A DNA stretch of 64,000 nt from Nitrospirillum amazonense (lineage in GTDB: Bacteria > Pseudomonadota > Alphaproteobacteria > Azospirillales > Azospirillaceae): NCBI RefSeq assembly GCF_007828035.1, contig NZ_VITV01000006.1, positions 310,001 through 374,000 of the forward strand. Direction: 5' to 3'. Position 1 is the first letter of the stretch. Each line of letters starts with the position of its first letter. Of this stretch, positions 19,980 to 28,533 are shown one piece after another. The notes beneath the pieces were generated by a model. It ran no database searches. It was given only the letters and a program-made list of their open reading frames with translations, and had not been told where the DNA came from. The position numbers and the translations under genes are program-made.

Positions 19980-20081
19980 TTACACCTCCACCCGGGCGAT
20001 GCCACGAGGCGTGAGGGTGGATCGACGGTAACGCCGAACACGGTCGGCGGCTGTGGCATCCCGTTTGGGCTTGGTGGCCAT
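19980..20081 (-). pseudogene. Remnant of a small basic protein gene
   Basis: A 33-codon frame beginning MATKPKRDATAADRVRRYRR, ending ARVEV and then a TAA. This opening is typical of short ribbon-helix-helix-like or uncharacterised basic proteins that normally continue well past ARVEV. Here it stops, and a different frame continues towards 19859, ending in ADQVFAFLRSEFAAL. I read it as a decayed or frameshifted gene; a genuine micro-gene is possible but less likely. Confidence 0.35.
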
Positions 20082-20137
20082 GGCATCTCCTGACCACGCC
20101 AATTTAGCGTAACCGGATTACGGCCCCAAGCTCACCC

Positions 20138-20938
20138 TCACCCCTTGTCATCGCCCTGGAAGGTGTGGCTGAAGGTGGCGTCGGTGCTGTCGCGCACGGT
20201 CGCTGACAGGGGACCCTGGGGGTTATAGCTGAAGGTGATGGCCGGATCCTCGCTCAAGGAAATGTCGGCCTCCAGCTGGAAAACCAAGGCGTCACCGCTT
20301 TTGACCGTGATGTCGCGGATGAAGCGCGCGGGCGTGTAGTTGCGGGTCACCTGGTCCATCTGCATGCCGTTGTAATTGGGATGGCTGATCAGCAGCTGGG
20401 CGGTGACCGCCCCCTTGGGCAGGCCGGCCGGGCCCTCGGTCACAGTTTTCAGCCGCATCTGGCCCAGGCGCTCCATGGCCAGGGCGGCGTCCTTGGTGGC
20501 CGGGGCGGAGCAGCCGCCAGCGGCCTTGATATAGCGCTCCGTCACGAACCAATGCCCGTCCGTCGTTTCCGCCACGGCATGCATATGGGTATAGGCATCC
20601 ACCCGGATGCGGGTCTTCACCTGCGCCGGTACGGCAGCGGGCCCGAAATGAAAAGTGCCGACCAAGGGTGCCGGGTTGTTATCCACCACCAAGTAGAGGG
20701 CCTTCAGCGGCAACTTGGGATCCAGGGTCACAGTCACCGGCACCAGGGCCGCGTCCATGGCCCGGTCCGGCGCCTCCAGCGCGATCTGCCCCTTGGCGGG
20801 GGTCAGGGTGTGGGCGTTGAACAGGGTCTGGCGCAGATCCTGCCATCGGGCGGCGTCGGCCGCCGGGTCCTCTGCCCGGGCGAGAAGCGGGGCGGCCAGG
20901 ATTGACAGCAGGACCAACGCGAACAGGCGGGACTTCAT
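20138..20938 (-). CDS. Quinoprotein dehydrogenase-associated SoxYZ-like carrier
   Basis: About 266 residues. The signal peptide (LFALVLLSILAAPLLARA) is followed by a SoxY-like half (LYLVVDNNPAPLVGTFHFGP) and a SoxZ-like half (LISHPNYNGMQMDQVTRNY). The single-chain fusion matches the SoxYZ-related family found with PQQ enzymes. A Cys lies in the SoxY-like half (AAGGCSAPATKD) as in swinging-arm carriers. The ATG at 20938 overlaps the stop of the metallo-hydrolase gene by 4 bp. Periplasmic; its cargo in alcohol-oxidising bacteria is not known to me. Confidence 0.85.
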   Translation of the reverse strand: MKSRLFALVLLSILAAPLLARAEDPAADAARWQDLRQTLFNAHTLTPAKGQIALEAPDRAMDAALVPVTVTLDPKLPLKALYLVVDNNPAPLVGTFHFGPAAVPAQVKTRIRVDAYTHMHAVAETTDGHWFVTERYIKAAGGCSAPATKDAALAMERLGQMRLKTVTEGPAGLPKGAVTAQLLISHPNYNGMQMDQVTRNYTPARFIRDITVKSGDALVFQLEADISLSEDPAITFSYNPQGPLSATVRDSTDATFSHTFQGDDKG

Positions 20939-21882
20939 GACGGATCCTCCCACTCCAACTGCTTGAAGGCGGTGACGGCGTTGCGGCCGTTATAGGCGTC
21001 GAACAGTTTCCAGCGGCCCCGTTCCGACCGCGCCACCGTGGTGGCGGCGGCATCAATGTCCCCGCCGTTTTTCAGCAAGGCCCGGACATCGCGGGCCAGC
21101 GTGGTGAGGTAACGTTCCTCATCCGCCGCGCCGGCCGGCCAGGGCAGCTGGGCGGGGCCGTGGCCTGGCACGACGCGCACCGCCGGCAGGGCCTTCAGCT
21201 GGCCCAACACCGTCAGCCAGCCGGTCAGGCTGCCGTCCAGCGCCGGGATGCGCTCCTGGAACAGCAGATCGCCGGCCCACAGGGTGCGCGTCTGCCCATC
21301 ATACACCGTCAGGTCGCTGTCGGTATGGGCGGCGCCATAGGCCGTCACATGCAGCACACGGCCGCCTAGGTCGATGTCGGCGCTGGTGTCCACAGCTTGA
21401 GTGGGCGCCAGCGCGTCGCCAGCCTGGACCGGGTCACCACCCAGGATGCGGGCCAGGCCCTGGCGGTAGTAGCCCCCCCGCTCCCCCCAGGCGGCGGCGA
21501 AGCGGGTATGGGCGACCACCACCGGATGGTCCAGCGCGAACGCCGCGGCGCCCAGCACATGGTCGGGGTGGACGTGGGTGTAGATCAGATAACGGATGGG
21601 CAGGCCTGTCTTGGCCTTGATCTGCGCCCGCAACCGGGCGCCATCCCCGGCACTGCCACCCGGATCGATGACGGCCACGGCGTCATGGCCGACGATGAAG
21701 CCGATGTTGGCGATGGCATCGTCATTGGCGGCGGTGGCGTCCTGCACCACGCCGGGACGCACGTAGACGCCGGGCGCCACTTGAATGAGAGGGGCATCCC
21801 TCGCCCACAGAGGCGCCGGCAGCGCCAAACCGGCCGCCACGCAGAAGAGAAATCCGGCCCGGATCAGGATTCGGCGGGCCAT
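20935..21882 (-). CDS. Quinoprotein relay system zinc metallo-hydrolase (SoxH-like MBL fold)
   Basis: 315 residues. An N-terminal signal peptide is followed by a metallo-beta-lactamase fold with THVHPDH, then GAAHTDSD, AGDLLF and VVPGHGPA, which supply the usual His and Asp zinc ligands. The family accompanies PQQ-dependent dehydrogenases and is related to SoxH. It overlaps pqqE by 19 bp and the SoxYZ-like gene by 4 bp, so the three are cotranslated. Likely periplasmic and working with the SoxYZ-like carrier, perhaps removing an adduct from it; substrate unknown. Confidence 0.85.
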   Translation of the reverse strand: MARRILIRAGFLFCVAAGLALPAPLWARDAPLIQVAPGVYVRPGVVQDATAANDDAIANIGFIVGHDAVAVIDPGGSAGDGARLRAQIKAKTGLPIRYLIYTHVHPDHVLGAAAFALDHPVVVAHTRFAAAWGERGGYYRQGLARILGGDPVQAGDALAPTQAVDTSADIDLGGRVLHVTAYGAAHTDSDLTVYDGQTRTLWAGDLLFQERIPALDGSLTGWLTVLGQLKALPAVRVVPGHGPAQLPWPAGAADEERYLTTLARDVRALLKNGGDIDAAATTVARSERGRWKLFDAYNGRNAVTAFKQLEWEDPS

Positions 21883-23030
21883 GCCTCCCCCACGGGAGCC
21901 GGCAGTGGCCCATATTGGCGATAGATGAACTTCGCCGGCGCCTCACCACGCGCCCGCACCGCCGCCAGCATGACGCCGTGGTCGGGCGACAGGGCGCAGG
22001 CGGGATCGGTGCGGCCGGCATCGCCGGTCAGGGCGAAGGCTTGGCAGCGGCAGCCGCCCCAGTCCACCTCCCGCCGCTCGCACCCCTGGCAGGGTTCCGG
22101 CATCCAGGCGGTGCCGCGATAGCGGTTGAAAGCCTCGCTGTCGTACCAGGCCGCGGCCAGCGAGCCAGTGGCGACCGAGGGCCAATCGAAGCCGGGCAGC
22201 GTTTCCGCCGCATGGCAGGGCAAGGCGAGGCCGGCGGGGGAGATGTTCATGAACCGCCGGGCCCAGCCACCCATGCAGGCCTTGGGGCGGGCGGCGTAAT
22301 AGTCCGGCGGCACATAGTCGATGACCATGCGGCCCTTCAGCCGCGCCCGCGCCGCCTCCACCGTCGCCGTGGCCGCGTCCAGCTGCGCCCGGCTGGGCAG
22401 CAGGGCGTCACGGTTCATCAAGCTCCAGCCGTAATACTGGACATGGGCGACCTCGATGCGGCCCGCCCCCAGCTCCAGCCCCAGGTCTATCATCTGCGGC
22501 AGGCGGTCCAGGTTCTGGCGGTGGACGACGAAGTTCAAGGTCAGGGGCAGGCCGGCCGCCGTCACCAGCCCGGCCAGCGCCAGCTTGCGCGCCTGGGCGC
22601 CCGGCATGCCACCGATCCGCTCAGCACTCTCCACCTCCACGTCCTGAAAGCTCAACTGCACATGGTCCAGGCCGGCGTCGGCCAGCACGGCCAGCGACGC
22701 CCCGTCCAGCAACACGCCGGAGGTGATGAGGTTGGTGTAGAGGCCCAGGCTGGCGGCATGACGCACCAGGTCGGGCAGATCCTTGCGGGCCGTGGGCTCC
22801 CCGCCCGAGAAGTGCACCTGCAGGATACCCAGGGCGGCGGCCTCACCCAGCACACGCTTCCACGTGGCGGTGTCCATCTCCTCCCCCGCCCGCTGCAGCT
22901 CCACGGGGTTGGAGCAATAGGGGCAGCGCAGCGGGCAGCGGTGGGTCAGCTCCATCAGCAGGCCCATCGGCGCCTCCACCGGGGGCGACACGGCCCCAGG
23001 CCCGGCCGTAGGAGAGGAAGCGGGGCTCAT
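21864..23030 (-). CDS. pqqE: PqqE, radical-SAM PqqA glutamate-tyrosine cross-linking enzyme
   Basis: 388 residues. The radical-SAM motif CPLRCPYC lies at residues 32-39. VHFSGGEPTARKDL follows, and a Cys-rich SPASM region near the C-terminus (EPCQGCERREVDWGGCRCQA) binds auxiliary iron-sulfur clusters. PqqE forms the C-C bond between Glu and Tyr of PqqA, with PqqD delivering the peptide. The ATG at 23030 overlaps the pqqD stop by 4 bp. It carries a ~20-residue Pro/Ser/Ala-rich N-terminal extension. Confidence 0.95.
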   Translation of the reverse strand: MSPASSPTAGPGAVSPPVEAPMGLLMELTHRCPLRCPYCSNPVELQRAGEEMDTATWKRVLGEAAALGILQVHFSGGEPTARKDLPDLVRHAASLGLYTNLITSGVLLDGASLAVLADAGLDHVQLSFQDVEVESAERIGGMPGAQARKLALAGLVTAAGLPLTLNFVVHRQNLDRLPQMIDLGLELGAGRIEVAHVQYYGWSLMNRDALLPSRAQLDAATATVEAARARLKGRMVIDYVPPDYYAARPKACMGGWARRFMNISPAGLALPCHAAETLPGFDWPSVATGSLAAAWYDSEAFNRYRGTAWMPEPCQGCERREVDWGGCRCQAFALTGDAGRTDPACALSPDHGVMLAAVRARGEAPAKFIYRQYGPLPAPVGEAWPAES

Positions 23031-23323
23031 AGCAGGACCACGCCTTTCTCGGCCAGATCGCGCAGCATGCCAGCCACGTCGCCCGCCATCTCGTCCCGCG
23101 GCACGTCGAAGCGGGTGGCCAAGTCGTCGATGATGGCCCCCAGGCTGCGCTGGCCATCCACCAGCTTCAGGATTTCGGTGGCCGCCTCATCCGGCAGGAA
23201 GAGTCGTTCCGGTGCCAAAACCATCCAGCTTTTGCGGGTGTCATCGAAGCGGAACTTCACGCCCCGGGCAAAGCGCGGCACCGACGCCTCGCCCACCGCT
23301 TCCCTGGTCGCGGCATCGGTCAT
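23027..23323 (-). CDS. pqqD: PqqD, PqqA peptide chaperone
   Basis: 98 residues. Features typical of PqqD: PRFARGVKFRFDDTRKSWMV, then LFLPDEAATEILKLVDG and a C-terminal helical part. It is a winged-helix RiPP-recognition domain that binds PqqA and presents it to PqqE. The ATG at 23323 overlaps the pqqC stop, and its own stop overlaps the pqqE start, each by 4 bp. An upstream extension of the frame exists but lies inside pqqC and is not used. Confidence 0.95.
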   Translation of the reverse strand: MTDAATREAVGEASVPRFARGVKFRFDDTRKSWMVLAPERLFLPDEAATEILKLVDGQRSLGAIIDDLATRFDVPRDEMAGDVAGMLRDLAEKGVVLL

Positions 23324-24087
23324 CGCCGCCGTCCTTCCGGCATGAAGGCGCCCGGCGGGATATAGCCGGGCTCGACATAGGCGAAGTGCAGGGCGTCCAG
23401 TTGCGCCCACAGGATGTTGCACTTCTCCGTCAGGGCGGCGATGGCGGCCCGCTGCTGCTCCGCCGTGCGGGCATGTTCCTTCACATAGGCCAGGGCGAAA
23501 TCCACGTCGCGCGGCGCCTGGGTCAGGCGCGGGGTGAAGTAGGCCAGGGTTTCCTGGGTGATGAAGTCGTAATTGGCCAGCATGCCGGACACACGCTCGG
23601 CGATGATGGTGGGAGAAAACATCTCGGTGAGGGAGGAGGCCACCGCTTCCAGCACGCTGCGGTCCCGCACCAGGGAAACATAGGCGTCCACGGCGAAGCG
23701 GGTGGCCGGCAGGATGCCGACGGTGGACTGGACGTAGTCGCGGTCCAGCCCCACGCCGGTGGCCAGGCGCAACCAGCGCTCGATGCCGCCGTTGGCGGGG
23801 GTGTCGGCCCCGGGGAAGCCGTCGTGGTCCTCCAGCCGGCTGCGCCAAAGGCGGCGCAGATCCGGCGTGGGCAGGCGGGACAGCAGCACCGCGTCCTTGG
23901 CCGGGATACGGCTTTGATAATAATAACGGTTCAGGGCCCAGGCCTGGACCTGCCCCCGGTTCAGCGCGCCGCTGTGCAGCAGCTTATGGAAGGGGTGCAG
24001 GTTGTGATAGCGCTCCGCCCCGACGGCGCGCAACGCCGCCTCCAACTCTTCCGGCGATAGGACGCGATCCTGCGGCTCAGCGGTCAT
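23320..24087 (-). CDS. pqqC: PqqC, pyrroloquinoline-quinone synthase
   Basis: 255 residues. A heme-oxygenase-like all-helical fold with RYHNLHPFHKLLHSGAL and ALNRYYYQSRIPAKDA, hallmarks of PqqC. This cofactor-free oxidase carries out the final ring closure and eight-electron oxidation of AHQQ to PQQ. The ATG at 24087 (MTAEPQD) overlaps the pqqB stop by 4 bp and is preferred over an upstream in-frame start within pqqB. Confidence 0.95.
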   Translation of the reverse strand: MTAEPQDRVLSPEELEAALRAVGAERYHNLHPFHKLLHSGALNRGQVQAWALNRYYYQSRIPAKDAVLLSRLPTPDLRRLWRSRLEDHDGFPGADTPANGGIERWLRLATGVGLDRDYVQSTVGILPATRFAVDAYVSLVRDRSVLEAVASSLTEMFSPTIIAERVSGMLANYDFITQETLAYFTPRLTQAPRDVDFALAYVKEHARTAEQQRAAIAALTEKCNILWAQLDALHFAYVEPGYIPPGAFMPEGRRR

Positions 24088-25001
24088 AAGGCGATTTCCA
24101 TTCCGTCGTAGGCCACCTCCCATCCCGCTTGGTCCACCACCCGGCGCTGCGGGCTGTCGTCCATCAGGATGGGATTGGAATTGTTGATGTGGATAAAGAC
24201 ACGGCGGCGAACATCCAGGCCGGCGAAGGCGGCGAGGGTGGCGTCCACGCTCATGTGTCCCATGCGCAGGCCGGTCTTTTTCCCAAGGCCGGCGTCGATC
24301 ATTTCGGTATCGGTATAAAGTGTTCCATCAAAGAACACCAACTCGGCACCGCGCAAGCGGTCCGCCAGCGCCGCCGTCATCGCGGCACAGCCGGGGATGA
24401 AGAAGAAACGGCGTTCGCCGTCATCCAACGCCACGCCCACCGTGTCCTCCCCCTCCACGATGGGGGGTGGATCGTCGTGGCCCTCCAGGTATAGCGGCAC
24501 CTTGCCGGGCACGGGAAACAGCTCGATCCACAGCCCACTTTCCGCGCCGCCAATGCCGCCCCCGGTCAGGGGCACGCGCTCGTTCAACGGCAGCGCGCGT
24601 CGCGCCACCACATCACGGGCCAGCACTTCGAAGATCGGATTGGCGTCCAGAATGCCCAGGGTACGGGCGGTGCCGTGGAGGGTGAAAGGCTGGCGTTCCC
24701 GCAAATTCAGCAAGCCGGCGATGACGTCCACATCTCCGCCACTCAGCACTACCCCCGCAATGGGGGTAGAGCGCAGGCCGTGGCTGGGGTGGAGCGCTGG
24801 ATTGGCGGCGATCTGCTGCCGTAGGTCGGGTGACGCATTCAGCAGAAACCAATCCCGACCATCGCGGCTGACGGCCAGCGAGGCCTGGGTGCGGGGCCGT
24901 ACCGCCGGATCACCGGCGCGGGCCCGCCGGCAGGCCTCGGCATGCGAGTTCCATTGAGGAAACCCGCCACCGGCCGCCGCGCCGAGAACAAGGATATGCA
25001 T
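24084..25001 (-). CDS. pqqB: PqqB, MBL-fold hydroxylase of PQQ biosynthesis
   Basis: 305 residues. Opening MHILVLGAAAGGGFPQWN, GVVLSGGDVDVIAGLLNLRE and the C-terminal FIHINNSNPIL are diagnostic of PqqB. It is a metallo-beta-lactamase-fold protein that oxygenates the tyrosine-derived ring. It is the second gene of the operon, 96 bp after pqqA. Confidence 0.95.
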   Translation of the reverse strand: MHILVLGAAAGGGFPQWNSHAEACRRARAGDPAVRPRTQASLAVSRDGRDWFLLNASPDLRQQIAANPALHPSHGLRSTPIAGVVLSGGDVDVIAGLLNLRERQPFTLHGTARTLGILDANPIFEVLARDVVARRALPLNERVPLTGGGIGGAESGLWIELFPVPGKVPLYLEGHDDPPPIVEGEDTVGVALDDGERRFFFIPGCAAMTAALADRLRGAELVFFDGTLYTDTEMIDAGLGKKTGLRMGHMSVDATLAAFAGLDVRRRVFIHINNSNPILMDDSPQRRVVDQAGWEVAYDGMEIAL

Positions 25002-25030
25002 GGGTCCTTAGGCGCCAAGCCAAAGCACGG

Positions 25031-25082
25031 GGGGCCGTCGCGGCCGTCCGGACCCAACGCCCGGAAGACCAGCGGCGGCCCC
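25031..25082 (-). promoter_or_regulatory. GC-rich hairpin between pqqA and pqqB
   Basis: GGGGCCG (25031-25037) can pair with CGGCCCC (25076-25082) across a structured loop. Partial terminators or processing hairpins between pqqA and pqqB could keep pqqA expression higher than the enzyme genes. No T-run follows on the minus strand, so RNA stabilisation or attenuation is more likely than full termination. Confidence 0.4.
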
Positions 25083-25097
25083 AAGTCGTTGAATTGC

Positions 25098-25178
25098 TTA
25101 TTTCACTTCCGCGCAAGCGTAGCAGTTGATTTCCATGCCCAGCGCGATTTCAACGATCTTCGGAGTCTTCCAGCTCAT
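25098..25178 (-). CDS. pqqA: PqqA precursor peptide, copy 1
   Basis: 26 residues, too short for many gene callers. It contains the cross-linking motif as [13 protein letters not shown], with Glu16 and Tyr20 in the E-x3-Y spacing that become the PQQ skeleton. GGAGGAAAT precedes the ATG at 25178. It heads the pqqBCDE operon in the same direction. Confidence 0.95.
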   Translation of the reverse strand: MSWKTPKIVEIALGMEINCYACAEVK

Positions 25179-25227
25179 AACATTTCCTCCGGTTTTGAGG
25201 GGCGGCCACATGTCCGCTCCTGTATTT

Positions 25228-25256
25228 AAAATAATTCTAAATTGCCTTTCCGTCAA
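25228..25256 (-). promoter_or_regulatory. Candidate sigma70-type promoter for pqqA
   Basis: On the minus strand TTGACG (25251-25256) is followed after exactly 17 bp by TATTTT (25228-25233), inside an AT-rich island unlike the surrounding GC-rich DNA. It lies about 50 bp upstream of the pqqA ATG. The spacing and placement fit; the -10 match is only 4 of 6. Confidence 0.5.
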
Positions 25257-25399
25257 GGGACCAGCCGATGCCGCACCTACGCGCTCCCTCATCCCTTGGG
25301 CGCAGACAGGCGCGTTGCGACACCTGAGGCTTTAAGCTTCGCGCGCCTTCGGCTGTTCCGCCGATTGAGCGCCGGCGCTGTCAGACGAACGCGGGCTTG

Positions 25400-26863
25400 T
25401 TAGAAGAACGCGATGGCACCCGCGGCGATCGTATCCTCTTGCGCCTTGTTGCCGCCGTGGGCCGTGGCGGTGGTGTGGGCATACTCACAGATCAGGTTGA
25501 CCCAACTGGTCAGCTTATATTTGCAGCCGGCGGCCCAGGACTCGTTGGTCTTCACCAGCAAGGGGTTGACCTCGCCCGAGGCCAGGCCCAGGCGGCTCAG
25601 CCCATAGCTGCCGGATAGGGTGAACCTCTTGAAGAAGGTGTAGCTGCCCTGGACGTAGTAGCCGTCCGAACTGCGCGCCTGGCCGGCGGCGCTGACGCCG
25701 TCAAAGAACAGGCCGGTGGTCCCCAGCGCGTCGCCGGTGTAGCCATAGGCCACCAGCTCGGCATCCGCGACGTCGATCTTGGCGCCGAAGTCCCAGCCGG
25801 TGCCCCGCACGCTGCGTCCCTGAGGCAGCGCCTCGGCAGCCGACACGCTCTTCAAATCCTGAGTGACGACGTTGGCCCATAGCTGGGCCTTCAGCAAGCT
25901 GCTGGCGTCGGTCGGCAGCTCATAGTTGACACCGGCCTGGATCTGCGGATCGTCATGGGCGGACAGGGTGCCCGATTGGCCGGAGAAGTTGAAGGCGTCC
26001 AGCGGCTGGAAGATGCCGACCGAAGCGGTGAAGCCGCTGAACTTGGGCGTGGTGTAGGTGATCTGGGGCATGAAGTCGGTGTAGACGTAGCCGATGCCGA
26101 TGCGTCCCAGCGAGGTGTTGGACGGCGCCACGTTGCCGCCGGTCGATCCCACGCCGAACAGGGTGAAGTCGTTCAGGATCGCCTGCTGGCCGAACAGTCC
26201 GATGTCGCGACCCACCTTGACCGTGCCCATGCTGGGCGTGCCCACCGTCAGGTACTGCTGGCGGAAGTCGATGCCCGACGTCGCCAGGGCATGCGCGGCG
26301 CCGGCGGAGTTGGCCCCCCCGACCCCCGACACGCTGTTCAGGCCCGGGTACAGGCCGAAATGGGCGACGATATCGAAGCCTTCCTGCTGGGTCTTCAGCT
26401 CCACGGCGAAGTTGCCGGGCAGCAGACCGTTGCGGATGGAGGAGTTCTCGCTGCTGCCCACCGCCGCCAGGCCGCCCGCCACCACATGGTTGGGCGCCAC
26501 GCTGTCCGGACTGTCATGGACATAATAGCCGTTGATCTCCCCCGACAGGGTGACGTCAACGGGGCCGACATGCACGCCGATGCCCTTTTCCGTCATGCGC
26601 ACGGCGAAGGGATCGGGCGGCGGGGCCGCGGCCACCGCCGCGGCGCTGGCGCTGGCCACGGCGGCCGGCGGCGGGGGTGGCGGCGTCTCGACCGCCTTGC
26701 GCTGTTTCAGTTGGTCGTATTCCTGCTGGGACAGGATGCCTTTGGCCAACAATTTGGCCAGAAGATCGTCGGTGGTGTCGGCTTTCGCCATGGATCCCGG
26801 CAGACATGCCAGGCCGCTGATCGCGGTCACGCCCAGAAACAATGCCATCCGCTTGGATTTCAT
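25400..26863 (-). CDS. Outer-membrane porin (Gram-negative porin family)
   Basis: 487 residues. Signal peptide, then an N-terminal region with LLAKLLAKGILSQQEYDQLK (short-helix motif common before porin barrels), a Pro/Ala-rich spacer and a long beta-barrel with alternating strands (VTLSGEINGYYVHD; VKVGRDIGLFGQQ) ending in Phe-Phe. GGGAGGAAACAAG precedes the ATG at 26863. It lies 222 bp upstream of pqqA on the same strand and probably admits alcohols or small substrates; that role is inferred from position. Confidence 0.8.
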   Translation of the reverse strand: MKSKRMALFLGVTAISGLACLPGSMAKADTTDDLLAKLLAKGILSQQEYDQLKQRKAVETPPPPPPAAVASASAAAVAAAPPPDPFAVRMTEKGIGVHVGPVDVTLSGEINGYYVHDSPDSVAPNHVVAGGLAAVGSSENSSIRNGLLPGNFAVELKTQQEGFDIVAHFGLYPGLNSVSGVGGANSAGAAHALATSGIDFRQQYLTVGTPSMGTVKVGRDIGLFGQQAILNDFTLFGVGSTGGNVAPSNTSLGRIGIGYVYTDFMPQITYTTPKFSGFTASVGIFQPLDAFNFSGQSGTLSAHDDPQIQAGVNYELPTDASSLLKAQLWANVVTQDLKSVSAAEALPQGRSVRGTGWDFGAKIDVADAELVAYGYTGDALGTTGLFFDGVSAAGQARSSDGYYVQGSYTFFKRFTLSGSYGLSRLGLASGEVNPLLVKTNESWAAGCKYKLTSWVNLICEYAHTTATAHGGNKAQEDTIAAGAIAFF

Positions 26864-27411
26864 TCTTGTTTCCTCCCGGCTTTATTTGCAGGGCGTCGGC
26901 CCGGTGGCCATGGCAATAAAACGCCATTCGGCGGAAGTTTCCGCGCGCCGATCATTTCCCTGCTGTTTGGCGGGGTCTTTCTGGGCCCCACCTTAATTTG
27001 AAACTTGAAGTCGTTTGCCTTGTCCGCGCAATAGAACTAAAGAACCGTTGCGGGTTGCCGGCCGGTTGCGCACGCTGGGACAAGCCTATGAAATCATGGG
27101 GGCGGTTCGTATGCGGCCCTTCGGCCGCCGCACCGCACCCGGATGGACCCATGAAAACCAAGCCTGGCGACAGCGGCCAATCCGAGAGTGGCCACTCCCA
27201 CAGCGGACAGCCCCCCGGTGCCAAGACCCGCCCCATCGACGGGCCCGGCGCCACATCCCTAACCAAACCTAAGGTCGCGGCGCGGTCCGGCAAAACTCCG
27301 CCGCGGATGAACGGTGCCGCCCCCGTGCCCCCGGCCCCTTCCCTGCCGCCCCTACCCCCCTTCCCCGTGGCGCCAGCACGGACGCGCGCCCGTGGCGATG
27401 GCGGACCCACC

Positions 27412-28533
27412 GTGCCCTTGCGCCGCGGCGGGTCCGACAAAATGGACGCCCACGCGGCGGTGGCGGAACTGCGTCAACAGGTCGGAAACGGCGGCGACGC
27501 GGCCGGTATCCTGGTTTTCTTCTCGCCCGCCTATGACCGGGAGGAGATGCTGGTGGCGCTGAAGGAGGCGTTCGGTTCCACACCCGTCTTCGGCTGTACC
27601 ACGGCGGGGGAGATCACGCCCTTCGGCTACATCAGCAACGGCCTTACCGGCATCAGCTTTCCGGCGGCGGATTTCATGGTCCACTCCGCCCTGTTCGAGG
27701 GGTTGAGCCAATTCCAGATCGCCAACACCATCGAGCGGACGCATCAACTGGTGTCCCAGCGCCATGCCCAGGCCCAGGGGCGGCCCGGCTTCGGCCTGCT
27801 GCTGGTCGATGGCCTGTCAACGCGCGAGGAACAGCTGGTCAGCGCCATCGGCAATGCGCTGGCGGGGCTGCCGCTGATCGGCGGGTCGGCTGGCGACGGG
27901 CTGGATTTCAAATCCACATTCGTGCTGCATGAGGGCCGCTGCGTCAGCGATGCCGCCATCCTGCTGCTGGTCACCACCCGCCGGCGCTTCTCCGTCTTCA
28001 AGACGGAGCATTTCGTGCCGACGGAACACAAGATGGTGGTGACCGGCGCCGATCTGGAGACCCGCCGGGTGTTCGAGATCAACGCCGAGCCGGCGGCCCT
28101 GGAATATGCCCGCCTGGTGGGCCTGTCGAACGAGCCGCTGACGCCCAAGATTTTCGCCGCCCACCCCGTGGTGGTGCGGGTGGGCGGCCAGTACCACGTC
28201 CGCGCCATTCAGAAGGTGAACCCGGACAACAGCCTGACCTTCCACTGCGCCATCGACGAGGGCCTGGTGCTGACGGTGGCGCGCGGCATCGATATCGTGG
28301 AAAATCTCCATGAATTGTTCCGCCGGCTGGAACGGGAGATCGGGCCCTTGGACGCCATCATCGGGTTCGATTGTGTCCTGCGGAATCTGGAGACGGAACA
28401 GCGCAACCTGAAGGCCGCCGTGTCGGATCTGTTCGTTGCCCATCGCGTCACCGGCTTCTGCACCTATGGCGAGCAGTACATGTCCATGCACGTGAACCAG
28501 ACCTTCACCGGCGTCGCGATTGGTGGGACATGA
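27412..28533 (+). CDS. FIST-domain sensor, NosP-like
   Basis: About 373 residues from GTG 27412. A FIST N domain (ILVFFSPAYDREEMLVALKE; VFGCTTAGEITPFGY; LPLIGGSAGDGLDFK) is followed by a FIST C domain (ending TGFCTYGEQYMSMHVNQTF). In Pseudomonas and others a FIST protein, NosP, binds nitric oxide through heme and controls the kinase encoded next to it; the same arrangement occurs here, with the stop overlapping the kinase ATG by 4 bp. The start is unresolved: the frame extends upstream to 27151 through a Pro-rich stretch that may be non-coding, and ATG 27442 is also possible. Heme binding is predicted, not shown. Confidence 0.8.
   Translation: MPLRRGGSDKMDAHAAVAELRQQVGNGGDAAGILVFFSPAYDREEMLVALKEAFGSTPVFGCTTAGEITPFGYISNGLTGISFPAADFMVHSALFEGLSQFQIANTIERTHQLVSQRHAQAQGRPGFGLLLVDGLSTREEQLVSAIGNALAGLPLIGGSAGDGLDFKSTFVLHEGRCVSDAAILLLVTTRRRFSVFKTEHFVPTEHKMVVTGADLETRRVFEINAEPAALEYARLVGLSNEPLTPKIFAAHPVVVRVGGQYHVRAIQKVNPDNSLTFHCAIDEGLVLTVARGIDIVENLHELFRRLEREIGPLDAIIGFDCVLRNLETEQRNLKAAVSDLFVAHRVTGFCTYGEQYMSMHVNQTFTGVAIGGT

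Noticed and set aside
23027-23848. A 273-residue reading of pqqD with a long N-terminal extension
   Set aside because: The extra 175 residues lie out of frame inside pqqC and are Arg/His/Gly-rich; ATG 23323 gives a normal-length PqqD.
21915-24060. Plus-strand frames opposite pqqE, pqqD and pqqC
   Set aside because: They are shadows of the pqq operon, whose products carry diagnostic motifs and overlapping starts and stops.
26998-27411. N-terminal extension of the FIST protein
   Set aside because: It is Pro/Arg-rich with no domain; the family begins shortly before the FIST fold, so this is more likely upstream control DNA. Not fully excluded.
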